Origin: Glycine soja
Taxonomy: Eukaryota; Streptophyta; Magnoliopsida; Fabales; Fabaceae
Length of the DNA stretch: 64,000 bases
Direction of reading: 5' to 3'
Assembly (NCBI RefSeq): GCF_004193775.1
Contig: NC_041018.1
Span: 34,788,913 to 34,852,912, forward strand
Made by a program: the position numbers and the translations under genes. Shown here one piece after another: positions 47,911 to 60,503 of this stretch (position 1 is the stretch's first letter; each line of letters opens with the position of its first letter). The notes under the pieces are model-generated. The model saw nothing but the letters and a program-made list of their open reading frames with translations. It was not told the origin of the DNA and did not search any database.

Positions 47911-48736
47911 TTTAAATATGTCATTTATATCATACATGATTCTAACTCGAAACTAGCCTCTTCAAAAAGGATTAACTACAAAGATTTTGATTGTTCTTTT
48001 AAAAAAAACAATTTACATCCAACATTAAAAGAATGGCGAGATAATAGCAATTAAACACTCTTAATTTTGGGGAGTAATTAATGTTTCGTGTATCTTTCTT
48101 AAGAAAAAAAAAACGTTTCGTGTATTTACTCGACTGAAACGATCAAGTAGTTAAACATTTGTAATTTTTTCTTTTCGCCACAGACAATGAAAAGGAGTGT
48201 AAGAAATTTTCAGCTGAAATGTCGGTTTACGAACTAACATCTGTTAGAGACCTTATAGCAGCAGTTCTGTGTTCCTATGGCGGCAATTATTTTATTTTTA
48301 TTCCATGTGGATTAATGACTTAACTGTAATAAACATTGAATGCTAACAACATTCTCTTTTGAATGTTTTCTATGTGATTGATTATGATTTATTAAAAATT
48401 ATCAATTTTAGTAATTTTTGTTTTTCAATTAATACTTTTCTTTCTCGATTTATATTAAATTGAAAAACAAAATTTATTAAAATTAATGATTTTTAATAAA
48501 TTCTAACCGCCACTGTCTAAAAAAGAAAGTGTCACCAGTCTTCCTCAAATAAATAAATAAAAAATCAATCCTGTTACTAATTGATCACTCGTCAAAGCTA
48601 TGGTGTTTATTATTGACATGAATGTTGGCCGATTATCCACAAATAGTATATAAAGTTAATTTGGCATCAGATGACAATTTCATTACAAGTAAATTAAAAA
48701 AAAAAAACTCAGGTTAATGACTTAGAATATAAGCTG

Positions 48737-51700
48737 TCACAATTGTTGTAACTTTTTATGTTGCCTCTGAAAATAAGGGTGGAAATTACTGACTCCATCC
48801 AAGTATAATGGCGTTTGCATTTCAATCAGGCGTGATACCTACAAAAGAAGACTCAATGTTATTATGTTCAAGAGCTGTACAAATAATTTAGAAGATACCC
48901 CCATTCCATTTATTTGACTTTTAAGATCTTAGCACAAGAATCAAGAAATATAATTAATATTATAGACTTCGTAAAATTATTGTGACTTCTTAATATATAC
49001 CTTCCCTTTTATATTGTTAAATTCTTTCTTATCTATATTTTTTTTATTTTCTCACTCCATAATAAATGGTTAAGGATATATTACAAAAAAAATATTTAAC
49101 AATGATTTGTTGATATTATAAAATGAGAATTAAAACAGAACAACAAAATTTTGCTAAAACTTAAAAAAAAATTGGGATGTCACAAGTCTAGAGTTTCAAG
49201 TCAAAAGATAAGGAGCATCCATATTGGGAATTGAATTTTTATTACTAAGGTTTAAGCAACTTAAATGCAAAGTAAAAGATTACATTTTACTAGATAAACC
49301 TTAGTTAAATGAATGTATTGAAAGTTGTCTTTCTTTCAACTTCTAAGAAAACTTATTTATTATAGTTGGTGGTAATCTTCATTATAAATAGAGAAGAGAT
49401 TTTGTGGAGAAACAACACATGAAAAGAGAGTGTGTTCAACTTCTCTCCCTCTTTTCTTCCTTTAATTTCGTGCTCCCTCTCTCTCTTTTCTTCCATTGAA
49501 GTATTCTCTCTAAGCTTCTTATCCAAGACACATTCTTGGTGGCGAAACTCCTTCTTTCATGACTTATTCCCTAGTAGATGAAGTCTCCTCTCACCTCTTC
49601 TCTTTTATCTTTCGCTGCATCTCCATGATAGAAAATCACCATTGAAGGACCTCATTGAAGCTCAAAGATCCCGCCTCCATAGAAACTTAACAAACAAGCT
49701 TTGAAAGAAAAGTGTCTTTGTGTGAGAGTGTTATCATTTCTTGTAATCATTGAGTGAGGTACTCGAGTTTGTAGAGTGATATACTATTTGGAGTGAGTTA
49801 CAATCTTGTAATCATTTTTGTGATAGTGAAATATTTTTTTGAGACGGTTCTATGAACGTAGGCAAGAGGTGCCGAACCACGTTAAATTCTCTTGTTTGTT
49901 ATTATTTTTTTCTATGGTGTAATCTTTGTTGTGTTCACACGATGCTTGTGAGTGTGGGTAATTTTATCTGTGAGAGCATTGATTATCTAACAAAAATTAA
50001 CTAAATGGTTGTATGAAAACACAATGAATCTGAGTAAAGTATGCTGACAAGTTATGCAGCTGCATATGTTCGAAAACTGTAATGGTATCTGAAAAAAAAA
50101 AATTATCCCCGCAAATCCTCTTATAAACTCTCGAGCAAGCCATGGGATAACACCTCAGTAACTCTTTTCTAGAAAGAGAATAGAGTCTTCAAGGTCTGTG
50201 ACTCTGAGGATGAAGTTTGTACAAGCATCATTACTCTATATTTGACAGGGTAGATGGTGGTCAGGATGACAATTTCAAATATGTCTGAAACATCCTCAAA
50301 GAAGATAATTCTTTTGCAAATCCTAAAGGAGGCAGATCATACCTTGAAAGCGAACTTGTGACCGCAAATGATTCTAATTACAAAAGCATTTAAAGTTTAT
50401 ACTTTATGGTCAGCTTGCAAAGTAACAATTCTTTACCTTTCTTCTAATTGCAAGACTTCACCTATTAAGACAAATCATGGTTCACTATTTAGCTACTCTG
50501 TTGGCTGTGAATGAGTATAAACTGCCTGTCAACTATGTTAACTACATTTTTTTTTAACATTTTCAGATTTCTATAAGAAACCAAATAAAAGTGGTTAGTA
50601 TTTCACGAGTAACTTCCATGTTTCCTTGAATTACTTACAAAACCGCTCTATAATTTAGCACCCTTATAAAAAAATATGAGAAACTAGTATAAGTTACACT
50701 CACCAGCTGGTAGCAAACATGAACGGGAAAAAAGAAAGAACTTCATTATGTATGAAATGTCACTACAACACTTGAAGTCAGGAACAAGAAATGCTAGAGG
50801 GAAACCATTTTGAGCATAGTGCTAAATTATGATTATGTCACAACTTGCAACTAAAAGAAGGGAAGAGTCACAACTTACAGCTCTTTGAAAAGCAAAAATT
50901 TCCTCTTGACCAGATAGTATGGATGTGATACCAGAAGGGGCACCTCCTGAGCTGACCCTACCTTCTGCCAAGACATTGCGGCGAAGTCTCCCACCTTCAG
51001 TCTCAGTTTCAAACTGGAAACTGGAACCAAAACAGGAGTGAGAAGGTTCAGTTAACAATGCATCATTTAATTAGGAGCTCTATTACTATCAAAAGCAAAG
51101 CTGATGAGCCTCATGTCAGTATTGCTTTATTCAAAAGGAATGAAGACCCCAAGAACAGAACGAGTGTAAATAGAGGAGGAATTTGAAAATTTCATGATTT
51201 TTAAGTCTGCCTGCCTTCTATGCCATGTTTGGAAATACATGGGAAGTGAACCTTGGATATCAGGATAGATGGTGGTCAACATAAGATTGTTTTAGAAGTT
51301 ATAATCTGATTGACACCAAAAAGCTGTTGGTGTTACTATCACAATGTGCTTAGTAATTTGGATTATAATCAAAGATCATTAACAGGAAAATGATTTGGGA
51401 ATTTAACAGGAATGTTTGCCACACATAACCCTTTTTTTCCGGCTACAAGGCATAACAAGCATCAGAATCAATTACTATGTAATGTATTGAAGGTGGAATG
51501 ACCAAAAAGGTAAATAAAATTATCACTCACTGAGGGCGAGCCCTAGCACAACAGCAAAGTTGCACCTTGGTGATCAATTGGTCATGAGTTTGAATCCAAA
51601 AAAATGTCTCTTTGCATATGCAAGGAGAAGACTGCATATAATGACCTTCCCCATACTTTTGCAAATCAAGGAGCCTCTGGCTCAGCAGGGTTCATTAGTT

Positions 51701-54700
51701 TGGTTTTTTTATTAGGGCAGGTCTAAAACAATTATACTTTGTAATACATAGCTCTTCATGCATCATATATCTCATAAAACAGACAAAATAACCTTTCCAA
51801 GTCAAAAAGTGTGCCCTCCTCAGTTCCTTGAAATAATTCATCAATTGAAGAGGATGCCAAACAACACAGGCAGCAATGATGATTGTATAACTCGTCAATA
51901 AGGGTGATAAATCTCCGTGCCTGAAATGTAGAAAATGTTTTACTCAAAACAGGATAGGGAAAGTAGAAACAAGTGTACTATATAGAAATGCCAAGGTTAA
52001 TGCATAAAAATATTAAGCATTGCGTTTGAGGAATATCTGAAAAAATCATACAGATACACACTTACAGAGTAAGAAAGCAAGTTTCTGATATATTTTGCAA
52101 CAAAAAATTAGGCAGTTATCACTACATATGGGGCAAACTGAACTTATTTGTACTGATAAATACCTTGTCACGGATGCGCATACTCATTACTGGAATGTCA
52201 GATATGAAAACCGTGTGAAAGTTTTCAGCTACTGCAATATAATCTGCTGCACCCAACTGAAAATCAAAACAATTAGAGAGAGGGAGAGCATATCAAGTAC
52301 AACTGCTTGCATGTGAACAATCACAGAAGAAAATTTAAAATCATGATTATTTAAATGCAAGCCAAATAATGATGAAAGAACAAGGGAATAATAACAAAGC
52401 ATAGTTAAGGTCTCACAACCAACCACCTAAACATGAACCCATGGTGGTCTTCTGGGTACTCTTTCCCTTACCAGATTTTTACTCAACCTGGCCTTGTCCC
52501 TCCCTTCCTACTTCAGCTTAAACATTCTTAAACTCAAACTTAGAAGCTCAATTTTTTTCTTATTATAAAATTATAGAATAATTCCTATCATTTATTGCTG
52601 TAAATATCACTTATTGTATGCTGTAATCAGAGTAGAAATATGCTGTAAATACATGTATTTCTATAGTTTAAGAAATACCTAAAATTGTGGGATTTGATTT
52701 TGAAATATTTTCAACATAATCAATGAGGGTTGAGAGGATTCTTTTCAAGCACTTCTAAATACTTTTGGCCTTTATGTCCTACATTATTAGCATAATAAGT
52801 CTTACATTATTCTAGATCTGTACTCCAAGACTTTCATTCCCTCTACCTCAAGGCAATAATAGTTGCTACAAGGTCGCCAAAAAAAGAATAAACCACAGAA
52901 TGCAAAGAGTTTAATCATCAAATGTACCATCATATCTATGAAGTATGAACTAACTCTTGAAAGTTGTTCATACCCATTTGAGCCGTGAAGAGTTTAATGA
53001 AACACACAATATCAACTTGCCATTTAAGTAAAAAATAAAAGTAAACCAAACAATAAGGTTTAATAATTATATTGGCTGGAAAAATAATTTAGACAATAAC
53101 CAAACTAAAAGAAATAATGTACCGGACGACCGCAGAGATACTCAAATGTGAAGCGTGCAACTCCATCAAAGCTTTGAGGAACCTCAAGTGTCCTGGCACA
53201 GAAAGAAATTATATTGTCCATGCTTATTATGCATACTTGTTTAGTAGAATTAAATATAAATAGGATACCTTCCAAACATCACTGAGATGGTGTTTGAGAT
53301 TATTCTTCCTCCAAATCTGCCTGTAACATCATGCCACTTTTTCTCAAATTCATTCATTGCTTCCTTTTCAATAGGCCAGAAATAGTGCACCTACATATCT
53401 ATACCCATTGATATTCCAATATATTCCAATTTCAAAAATGCATAATAAGATGCCTTGTTAGCATGTAACTCTAAGAATACACCTTGGGTGGACAGAAAGG
53501 ATGACTGTTAGCACAAGTTTCATGAAATGAATATTGTTCAAAAACAAAAAATTATACATGAGTTTCTTGGTGACGTCAAACATGGAAGCATCCTTAGTTG
53601 GTTACTTTCCTCCTTATAATATGTTTCTGAGACTAGAAAAGCAAAGTTTGTAAGGTCGGCATCCCAGTTTTGTAGTTGACGAAGAAAACACATTAACAAT
53701 GAAATTTCATTAAATTCATAAAGTTATATGCATTATTTTGGTTAACTAAACCGTTAATGTGAAGTTAACTGTTAATGATAATCTTTTCATTGAGGTGCCT
53801 AGCTAGAGTAACACATTTCCATTTGTAGTTCATCAACCATCATGGCCTATGTTTTCATAAAAACAACAGAAGTCTTATCTCATGAGGTGAGGTCTGATAC
53901 ATAGATCACATGATGCCATTGGGCTTGGTTAAAGACCAAATCCTTAGAGATATTATTTACTATGAGATCCCTCTTAACAACTTCCTTCAACATCCTTCTT
54001 GGTCTTTCTCTCCCTCGTTTCACAAGACTAAAAACCAAGCAATCTATTGTTCTTACAGGTGTTTCCAATGGCTTTCTTGTTCGTATCCAAATCACCTAAA
54101 TTGATTGATTTATTGTCATCTTTTCTTCAATCAATGCCACACCAATATCCTCTTGCATACAATCATTTTGCATTTTGTCCTTTCTTGTGTGGCCATACAT
54201 CCATATTAACATTCTCATTTTTGTTACACCCACATTTTTTCTCATGTTTCTTTAAAGCCCAACATTCACTACCATAGGGTATAGTCAAACATATATGATA
54301 AAACTTCTTTTTGAACTTGGTAGGTAATTTGCAATCACAAACAACCATCGATGTTTTTCTCCATTTTAACCATTCAGCTTGTATTCTATGTGTAACATTC
54401 TCATTAATTTCCCCATCTTTTTGTAATATTGATCTTAGATATTTAAACTTAGGAACTTCTGGTATGACATCTCCCAATTTTACTTCCAAGTCATTTTCCT
54501 CTTATTTCTTGTTATGATTGCAAAGCATACACCCTTACTCCTACTTATGCGATACTCTTTGGTTCCAAAGTCTATATTAAAAGCTCATGTATAGAATTGA
54601 CCACATTCCCTAAGGATAATCTTTTGTATGCCCATAGTGACCACAAGTAAGGACTCAAGGTTGAACCTTGATGTCATCTTATCCTTATAGAGAAGTTCTT

Positions 54701-57700
54701 AGTCTCACTTCATAAATTTCTCATAGTAACCACAAGTAAGGATAATCTTTTGTATGCCCATAGTAACCACAAGTAAGGACTCAAGGTTGAACCTTGATGT
54801 CATCTTATCCTTATAGAGAAGTTCTTAGTCTCACTTCATAAATTTCTCATACTAGTAGTTACCCCATCATACGTGTCTTGTCCATGAACCCTAAAACACT
54901 AACCGTATTGATACTAGATTACTAGTCATAATCCTAACTAATCAGGAAAAGGCTTGGTTGTTGCTATTGTTGGATTACTACTCCTCTACTATGAAGGAAG
55001 TTGACATCATATTTGCATATAGTTATTTTTTTATCGCTGAGACAAGGATTCGGAAAATAACAAATATCTTAAATTCTCACCTGGTTTTCTGATTTTTGTG
55101 CTATAAAACGACGGTAGTCAATTTCACTCCCTATCAATACTTTCTCACAATGTTCTTCCAATTTGGAGACAAGTTTCTGGAATATTTCCTTTTGCATACC
55201 AGCCTGCACAAAAAGACAAGTATGAGGCCTTGTTTCCAATTGGTCTAGGTTGAGAGGGGATCTGATTCCTCCAAAACAGAAAATTATCAGGGATGCCAAC
55301 GGTGTAATTATTGACCCGTAACACAACTGAAGAATGGGTAAAAATGACAATACATACTATGAAAGATTGACTAGTAAAGAACACACCTCATTTAAGTCCT
55401 TTGGTGCTCGATTACTGGTAGCCACAATTATAGTTCCACTACTCAGCAATCTGCTTAGAATTCCAGATAAAGCCACAATAGCAAATACATCAACAGTCTG
55501 AAATTGAGAGTACCAAAACAGTCATATTCTATACTACAAGATGTAGAATGAAAAAAAGAAGTGATGTAGTACAGACGTAGCTCACCAATCATGCTAGCAA
55601 CAAGTCAAGGAGGAATGAAAAAACAGGTCCAACTCAATCTAAAAACAGTGGTGCTTCAATGCCTTCATAGGAGTTTTAACTAGAATACTAGATAGTAGGT
55701 ACTATGATCTGGAATTGAAGTATACATATGATTTGGGGAAATATTTGTAGCCGAGTAACCCAAACAGATTACACATGAGAAAATAGACCAGGGAAGTAGA
55801 AAACTACATAAACTTCCCACTGCCACAAAATCCTTTCAGATGGATCATGAAAAACTACTCCATGAAGGAAGGACATTCCCAGTATTCACCAAAAATCCCA
55901 AATTTATTATTAAATAAGAACATAATCCATTATACTCTCCCCAAGTGATCAAATCAATATTAATGGATAGTGGTATGGAAACTATTATTTGGGATAAAAA
56001 TATGGGGAATTCATCATAACAATGTACAAATTTTCCCTTACCTGTATCTCATCAAAGCACAAAATGCTAGCTCCCTTTTCATTCTCTTCTCCATCCAGGA
56101 AAAACATATCTGCAACAGCAGGAAGAATGTTTTTCATCTGTACCTCTTGCTTGTATCTTTCTTCAGCAGCCAACCACTCCTTAGCTTTCGTGTCAAAAGG
56201 AAGACTCATAATCCAACCAGCAATGGTCGATTGCAAAGGCTTCTCTTCTATTTGGTTCTTCCATATCTTGTGCATTTGTTCATTAATTCTAAGCATGGCC
56301 TGCATATTAGTGGAGGAATTGCTTTCAGCACAGGTTCATAATAATTATCAATGGCCAGACTAAAGTAAGATGGTGCATTCCAGAAAAAAAAACCATAGAT
56401 GAAATCTACATCAATATGACCAAAAGCTCAAAAGCATAGTAAAAGACTCACCTCATGAAAGTGATACCTTCTTCGATGTTTTACAATTCCTTTGGTGGCA
56501 CTATAAAACATGTCCATCAGCATTGTCTTCCCTTCAGCATTAGAAATGCATCCAGATAGTTAGAGAAGTGTTAGATATTGTACATATCTTTATTTATGAT
56601 AATTAGGCAATTGTTGGTTGTTGCTAGATACCCTTAATTATGGTAATTGGGAAATTCTAGGATTTACATAATTATTGTAATTTGGTAATATTTCCTCTAT
56701 AATTATTACCCACACTATATAATACTATACTCCATTCTGTGTGCATTGATACACAAATTCGGTCATGTCTCTTGCATTCTTTTCTTCTCAACATGATATC
56801 TAGAGCCTCACAGAGACAACCCTATTTCGTGCTTTCCCAGAGGACCCATTTTCCATTGGTGCTTTTTTTTGTGGAAATCGTGTCTCTCTGATTTAGTGTC
56901 ATTGTCCTACTCTTGTTTTGGCACTTTTTTCCTCCATTTTGGTCCAACCACTGTTGCTGCATCATCATTCACCTCTCTTTCCAGTTGCCATCAATATCAT
57001 TGTGCCTGCAATGGTTTGCTCTACCCTGTTTTATGCTTTCACTTCCCATTCCGGAACCCCTTACCTTCTGTTTTTCCTTTTTTCTTACTTTACTGTTTGT
57101 TTCTCTTTCTTCCAGGCTGACCCATGGCTTGGGGTGTAATGAACTAAGCTATTCATGAACTATTTGAGCTCGATTTGTTAAATGCTCGATCAAGCTTGTT
57201 TGTTTAATCAAACAACCTCAAGCTTGAGATTAGGCTCGATTAATTAAATGAGTCAAACCTTAGCTTTACAAGCTCAACATTAACAGCTCGTGAAGATATA
57301 TGTGAGTTTATAGTGGCATGATGTCCTATATTTTAGACATAGGCATACCCTAATGTCTGTATAAAAGTCCACATTTCATATTTAGAAATCAAATCAGGCT
57401 AATATAATTTTGCATTATAGGAGAGCATAAACATCCAAAAAAAAAAAGTAAGGTAAATACCACTGCCAACATTGCCATATATGTAAAGCCCTTTAGGAGC
57501 TGGAGGAGCAGTTGGACGGTGACCAACTAGTGAATCCAACTTCTTCTCTCGTTTGAGATATGATACCCATTTCCCTACCCCTGACTCCATATTTTTTGGT
57601 CTTTTCCTGAATCACAAAAAAGGACATGTAGCTTCAACATATCCTAACCAAGACAGAGAAATGGAAGAAAATTTGCAATAAGCAAACAGAAGCTGGATTT

Positions 57701-58512
57701 TAAGTTGTTAGGGTCAGTGAAATCACATTGGTTTAAGCCTTCAGCTGAATCAAAACCATATCAAATTAACTCAAACCTTACCGGGATTCCCACCTTTCGG
57801 TAAGCTTATTGTTCAACCGCTTCCACCAGTACTCGTCCTTCTGGTGCAGCTCAACTTCCTCCATGAGAAGCCTCCGACGCTCATTCTCCCGCTGCTTCTC
57901 CCAATTAGCTAGATTCACCTACCAAGAGTGAGGACAAATTCAAAAAACACATACACAAACACAAAAACAAAACAATTCAAGCAGTGCAATCACAGCTAGA
58001 AAAAGCACACATGCTAGTTAGTGCAACAAATAAAAAATTAAAAAACTAATAGAATATTCCAATTCCAAATATACATGATACTCTTCCATATCTTTCTCGT
58101 ACTGCTCCAACCTTGCAAGCAAATTCTCAAGCTCCGATGCAACACTCTCTTGGAAAGGATCGTGCCGCAACTTCCCTTGATCAACTAGACTCCTGTACTG
58201 CACAAGCGGCCCTGAAACATAACACACCAATTCCCGCACAGAAATAAACGAAACTTCGATTCAAATTTGAAATATTAAGACAATTAACGATTAATTGATA
58301 ACAATTAAGCTACAGAACGTGGAGGATTATGATCCCGAAATGAAATTGAAATTGGAAAAAACTGTGAACGGGAATGAACCTGGACGGTTTTGGCGGCGAA
58401 GGTGCGATTGATCGCAGTAAGAGCGAAGCGCATTGGCGCGAAGTTTGGTTTCTAGGCTTGCGAATGCAGCGAGTTGTTTCGATTTAGAGAGAAGATTCGA
58501 GATTCTTCTCAT
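48737..58512 (-). CDS. AFG1: AFG1/LACE1-type AAA+ ATPase, mitochondrial (14 exons, 593 aa)
   Basis: Exons: 58512-58380, 58211-58075, 57918-57782, 57606-57461, 56531-56452, 56299-56042, 55497-55387, 55203-55081, 53390-53269, 53192-53123, 52256-52164, 51920-51793, 51020-50879, 48838-48737. All introns are GT-AG and the frame is open throughout (1782 bp). The start MRRISNLLSKSKQLAAFASL is basic and Ser/Leu/Ala-rich, as expected of a mitochondrial presequence. AAA+ motifs: Walker A GNVGSGKT (residues 180-187), Walker B ILCFDE (290-295), sensor-1 VATSNR (Asn near 326). Known family role: AFG1-like ATPases act in mitochondrial protein quality control. An N-terminal coiled-coil-like stretch (LENLLARLEQYEKDMEEYH) precedes the ATPase core. 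Introns 4, 8 and 13 carry transposon insertions. The gene appears intact. Confidence 0.92.
49173..49992 (+). mobile_element. 820-bp solo LTR (probably copia) in ATPase intron 13, antisense
   Basis: TGGGATGTC start and ATCTAACA end, flanked by AAAAT on both sides (49168-49172, 49993-49997). Inside are a TATAAATAG box (49383-49391), a CT-rich leader and GTGCCGAACCACGTTAAATT-type U5 sequence. No internal domain is present, so a recombined solo LTR is inferred. It points opposite to the gene. Confidence 0.7.
53880..54545 (-). pseudogene. LINE reverse-transcriptase fragment in ATPase intron 8
   Basis: Minus-strand frames read LEVKLGDVIPEVPKFKYL, NENVTHRIQAEWLKWRK, KFKKKFYHICLTIPYGSECW (54489-54163) and then VRTIDCLVFSLVKRGRERPR and FNQAQWHHVIYVSD (54095-53880). 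This order is that of the C-terminal part of plant non-LTR RT proteins (GSIIQ..GEI..VTHRIQ, Y..ECWA, KRGRGRP). It is broken between frames and lies in the same orientation as the host gene. Confidence 0.72.
54614..54851. repeat. 126-bp tandem duplication in intron 8
   Basis: The unit at 54614-54739 (starts GGATAATCTTTTGTATGCCC) is repeated almost exactly at 54740-54851, truncated by 14 bp. One G/A difference was noticed in the shared part (AGTGACC/AGTAACC), so the duplication is young. Confidence 0.88.
56569..57130 (+). mobile_element. Copia LTR and 5' leader fragment in ATPase intron 4, antisense
   Basis: The 225-bp LTR (56569-56793, TGTTAGATATT...CTCAACA) is followed by a primer-site-like TGATATCTAGAGCC. 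About 330 bp of leader follows, with short meaningless frames. No gag or 3' LTR is seen. It lies 38 bp from the exon-5 acceptor. At 57140-57310 an unrelated repeat with GAGCTCGA and AAGCTTG-type arms adjoins it. Confidence 0.7.
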
Positions 58513-59390
58513 ATTTTTTTTTGTTCTGTGCTTCTTCAAAACGCAATGAACTTCTTCACTCGCATTTTCATGGCTGGTAAGAATGCTTGCAATATAAGAG
58601 AGGGGAATTGAGAAGAAAGAAAGAAAGGTAGATGGGGAGTGACGTGGCTGCTTCCATGACCACCAGAACAAACGAAACTGAAAAGTGAAAACGGATGTTA
58701 ATGTTGTACTTACTATGTAATATTGATTAATCCGAAATACAATTAAAAAATAAATAAAATTTAATTAAGAGTTGTTTTTCTCAAGTAATTAAGTTATGAT
58801 AATATTGCTTGAAGGATGTAATTTTAATTTTAGCGTATTAATTACTTGATTGTTACAAAAAAATTAATCAAGTTCTTTAATTATTTAAAAATGTTATATA
58901 ATTCTATTATTTTCGTTATGATTGATAATTTGATTGACAAAAATTATGTAAAGAGCATTTTAACACCGATTGTATTAGAATGTTTATTTACAGGGATCAC
59001 ATATCTTTATTATGTCAATAAAATTAACTGAAAAGCTATCTTGTAAATGAGAGCTAGCTAAAATTGAAAAATTATTTTATTACTTTGATAAAACTATCTA
59101 TTAGAATAGTCAGAAAATTTAAAATTACATAAATAATACAAATAATATGATTTTACCTTAAAAATAAAAGATTATAAAGGAAATATAATAAATGTTCAAT
59201 AACAATAAAAAAATAAATATAAAAAATTGAAAGTTAGAAACTAGCATGTAAAAAAATATTACTTTAAGTAACATCTAAAAAAACGCTAGAAACTATTAAA
59301 AAAATATTTTATTAAAGAGAAATAATTTTTCAACTAGTAAAAATATTTAAAAATTAACTAAAATGTTTTGTCAAACACACTCAACAAAGA
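58384..59390 (-). repeat. Source copy of a ~1-kb tandem segment (ATPase exon 1, promoter, MITE)
   Basis: It comprises exon 1 of the ATPase gene from 58384, its upstream region (promoter unmapped) and an AT-rich dispersed repeat copy (about 59013-59385). The same order recurs from 59763. A GTGACGTGGC motif (ACGT core) lies near 58634, upstream of the ATG. Confidence 0.75.
59013..59385 (+). repeat. AT-rich dispersed repeat, copy 4
   Basis: Contains ATTACTTTAAGTAACATC and CTAGAAACTATTAAA. The right end TTTTGTCAAACAC is roughly the inverse of the left end TGTCAATAAAATTAACTG, giving an imperfect TIR. Confidence 0.5.
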
Positions 59391-59762
59391 CATCATTTTT
59401 ATATCAATTGATGTAAAAATTTCTTGTTTAACATAGGTTGTATTGGTAAAACGTTTGTTTTTGTGATAGAAAGAGTACGATTGTAATACTTTTAAATAAT
59501 TAGAGGGTCACATTGAAATTTTTAATAACTAATAGGTGTGTTGGATAAGGATGACTTGTTATGAAAAGTACTTTTTTAAATTATTTATTATAATATTTTA
59601 AAATATGATATAATTATGTTATTATCATATTGTCAACATGAATTCATATTTCTTAAAAAACATGAATTCATATTAATGAACATGAATTCAAGGACGTTGA
59701 GTAGTCGTCGAAAAGTTTAAGGACCAAAATCCTAAATGTAAAAAAACCTTGGGACTAAAACC

Positions 59763-60110
59763 ACAGTTTTGGTGGTGAAGGTGTGATTGATCATAATAAG
59801 AGTAAAACGCATTGGTACAAAGTTTGATTTATGGGCTTGCAAATGCAGTGAGTTGTTTCGATTTAGAGAGAAGTTTTGAGATTTTTCTCATAATTTTTGT
59901 GTGTGTGTGTGTGACCCTTCAAAACTCAATGAACTTCTTCACTCCATTTTCATGGTTGGTTAGAATGCTTGCAACATAAACATAAGGGAATTGAGAAGGA
60001 AGAAAGAAAGGTAGATGGTGAGTGATGTGCTTTCTTCCATGACCACTAGAAGAAACAAAACTGAAAAGTGATATGGATGTTAATATTATACTGGCCCGTG
60101 CGATATTGAT
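59763..60110 (-). pseudogene. Decayed copy of ATPase exon 1 and promoter
   Basis: Aligns along its length with 58384-58735. The copied ATG (59889-59891) opens MRKISKLLSKSKQLTAFASP, then a TAA stop (59829-59831) where the gene reads LETKLR. It lacks the donor site and any downstream exon. Almost every CpG of the source is TpG or CpA here, for example TGCGATTGATCGCAG against TGTGATTGATCATAA. A GT run (59900-59914) replaces part of the leader. Homology continues past 60110 at lower identity through to the MITE. Confidence 0.85.
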
Positions 60111-60503
60111 TTAATTATGATCACAAGTTTAATTGAGTTTCTCATATACTAAAAGGATTGTTGTGAAATAATGAGAAATAAGAAAAGTCTAGTCAATAAT
60201 TATTTTTGTCAAGTATCAAACTCGGATAATACTTAAATTATTCAACCTTAACTTCAACATATTAAACACTTATGTCCAATAACCTAGTTATTACTAAAAA
60301 GTTCAATCAAGTTCTTTAATTGTTTGAAAATACTATAATTGTGTCCTTTTCTGTCACTACCGATAGTTTGATTGATGAAAATTGTGTAAATAGACATTTT
60401 AACATGTATTAGCAACTGGTGTAAAAATAATGTCTATTTATAGTGACCACATATATTGGTTATGTTTGATAAAATTAGTTTAAAAGCTAGTTGATAGATG
60501 AGA

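Larger units (their letters stand above)
47536..48736. other. Intergenic region between the copia relic and the ATPase gene
   Basis: No gene. It contains a 12-bp-arm perfect hairpin (47554-47580), an inverted copy of the AT-rich dispersed repeat (about 47690-47910), and otherwise AT-rich DNA forming the 3' flank of the ATPase gene. Confidence 0.55.

Noticed and set aside
56869..57158. Three overlapping plus frames
   Set aside because: They lie in the leader of a copia LTR fragment within an intron; overlapping frames with no recognisable motif.
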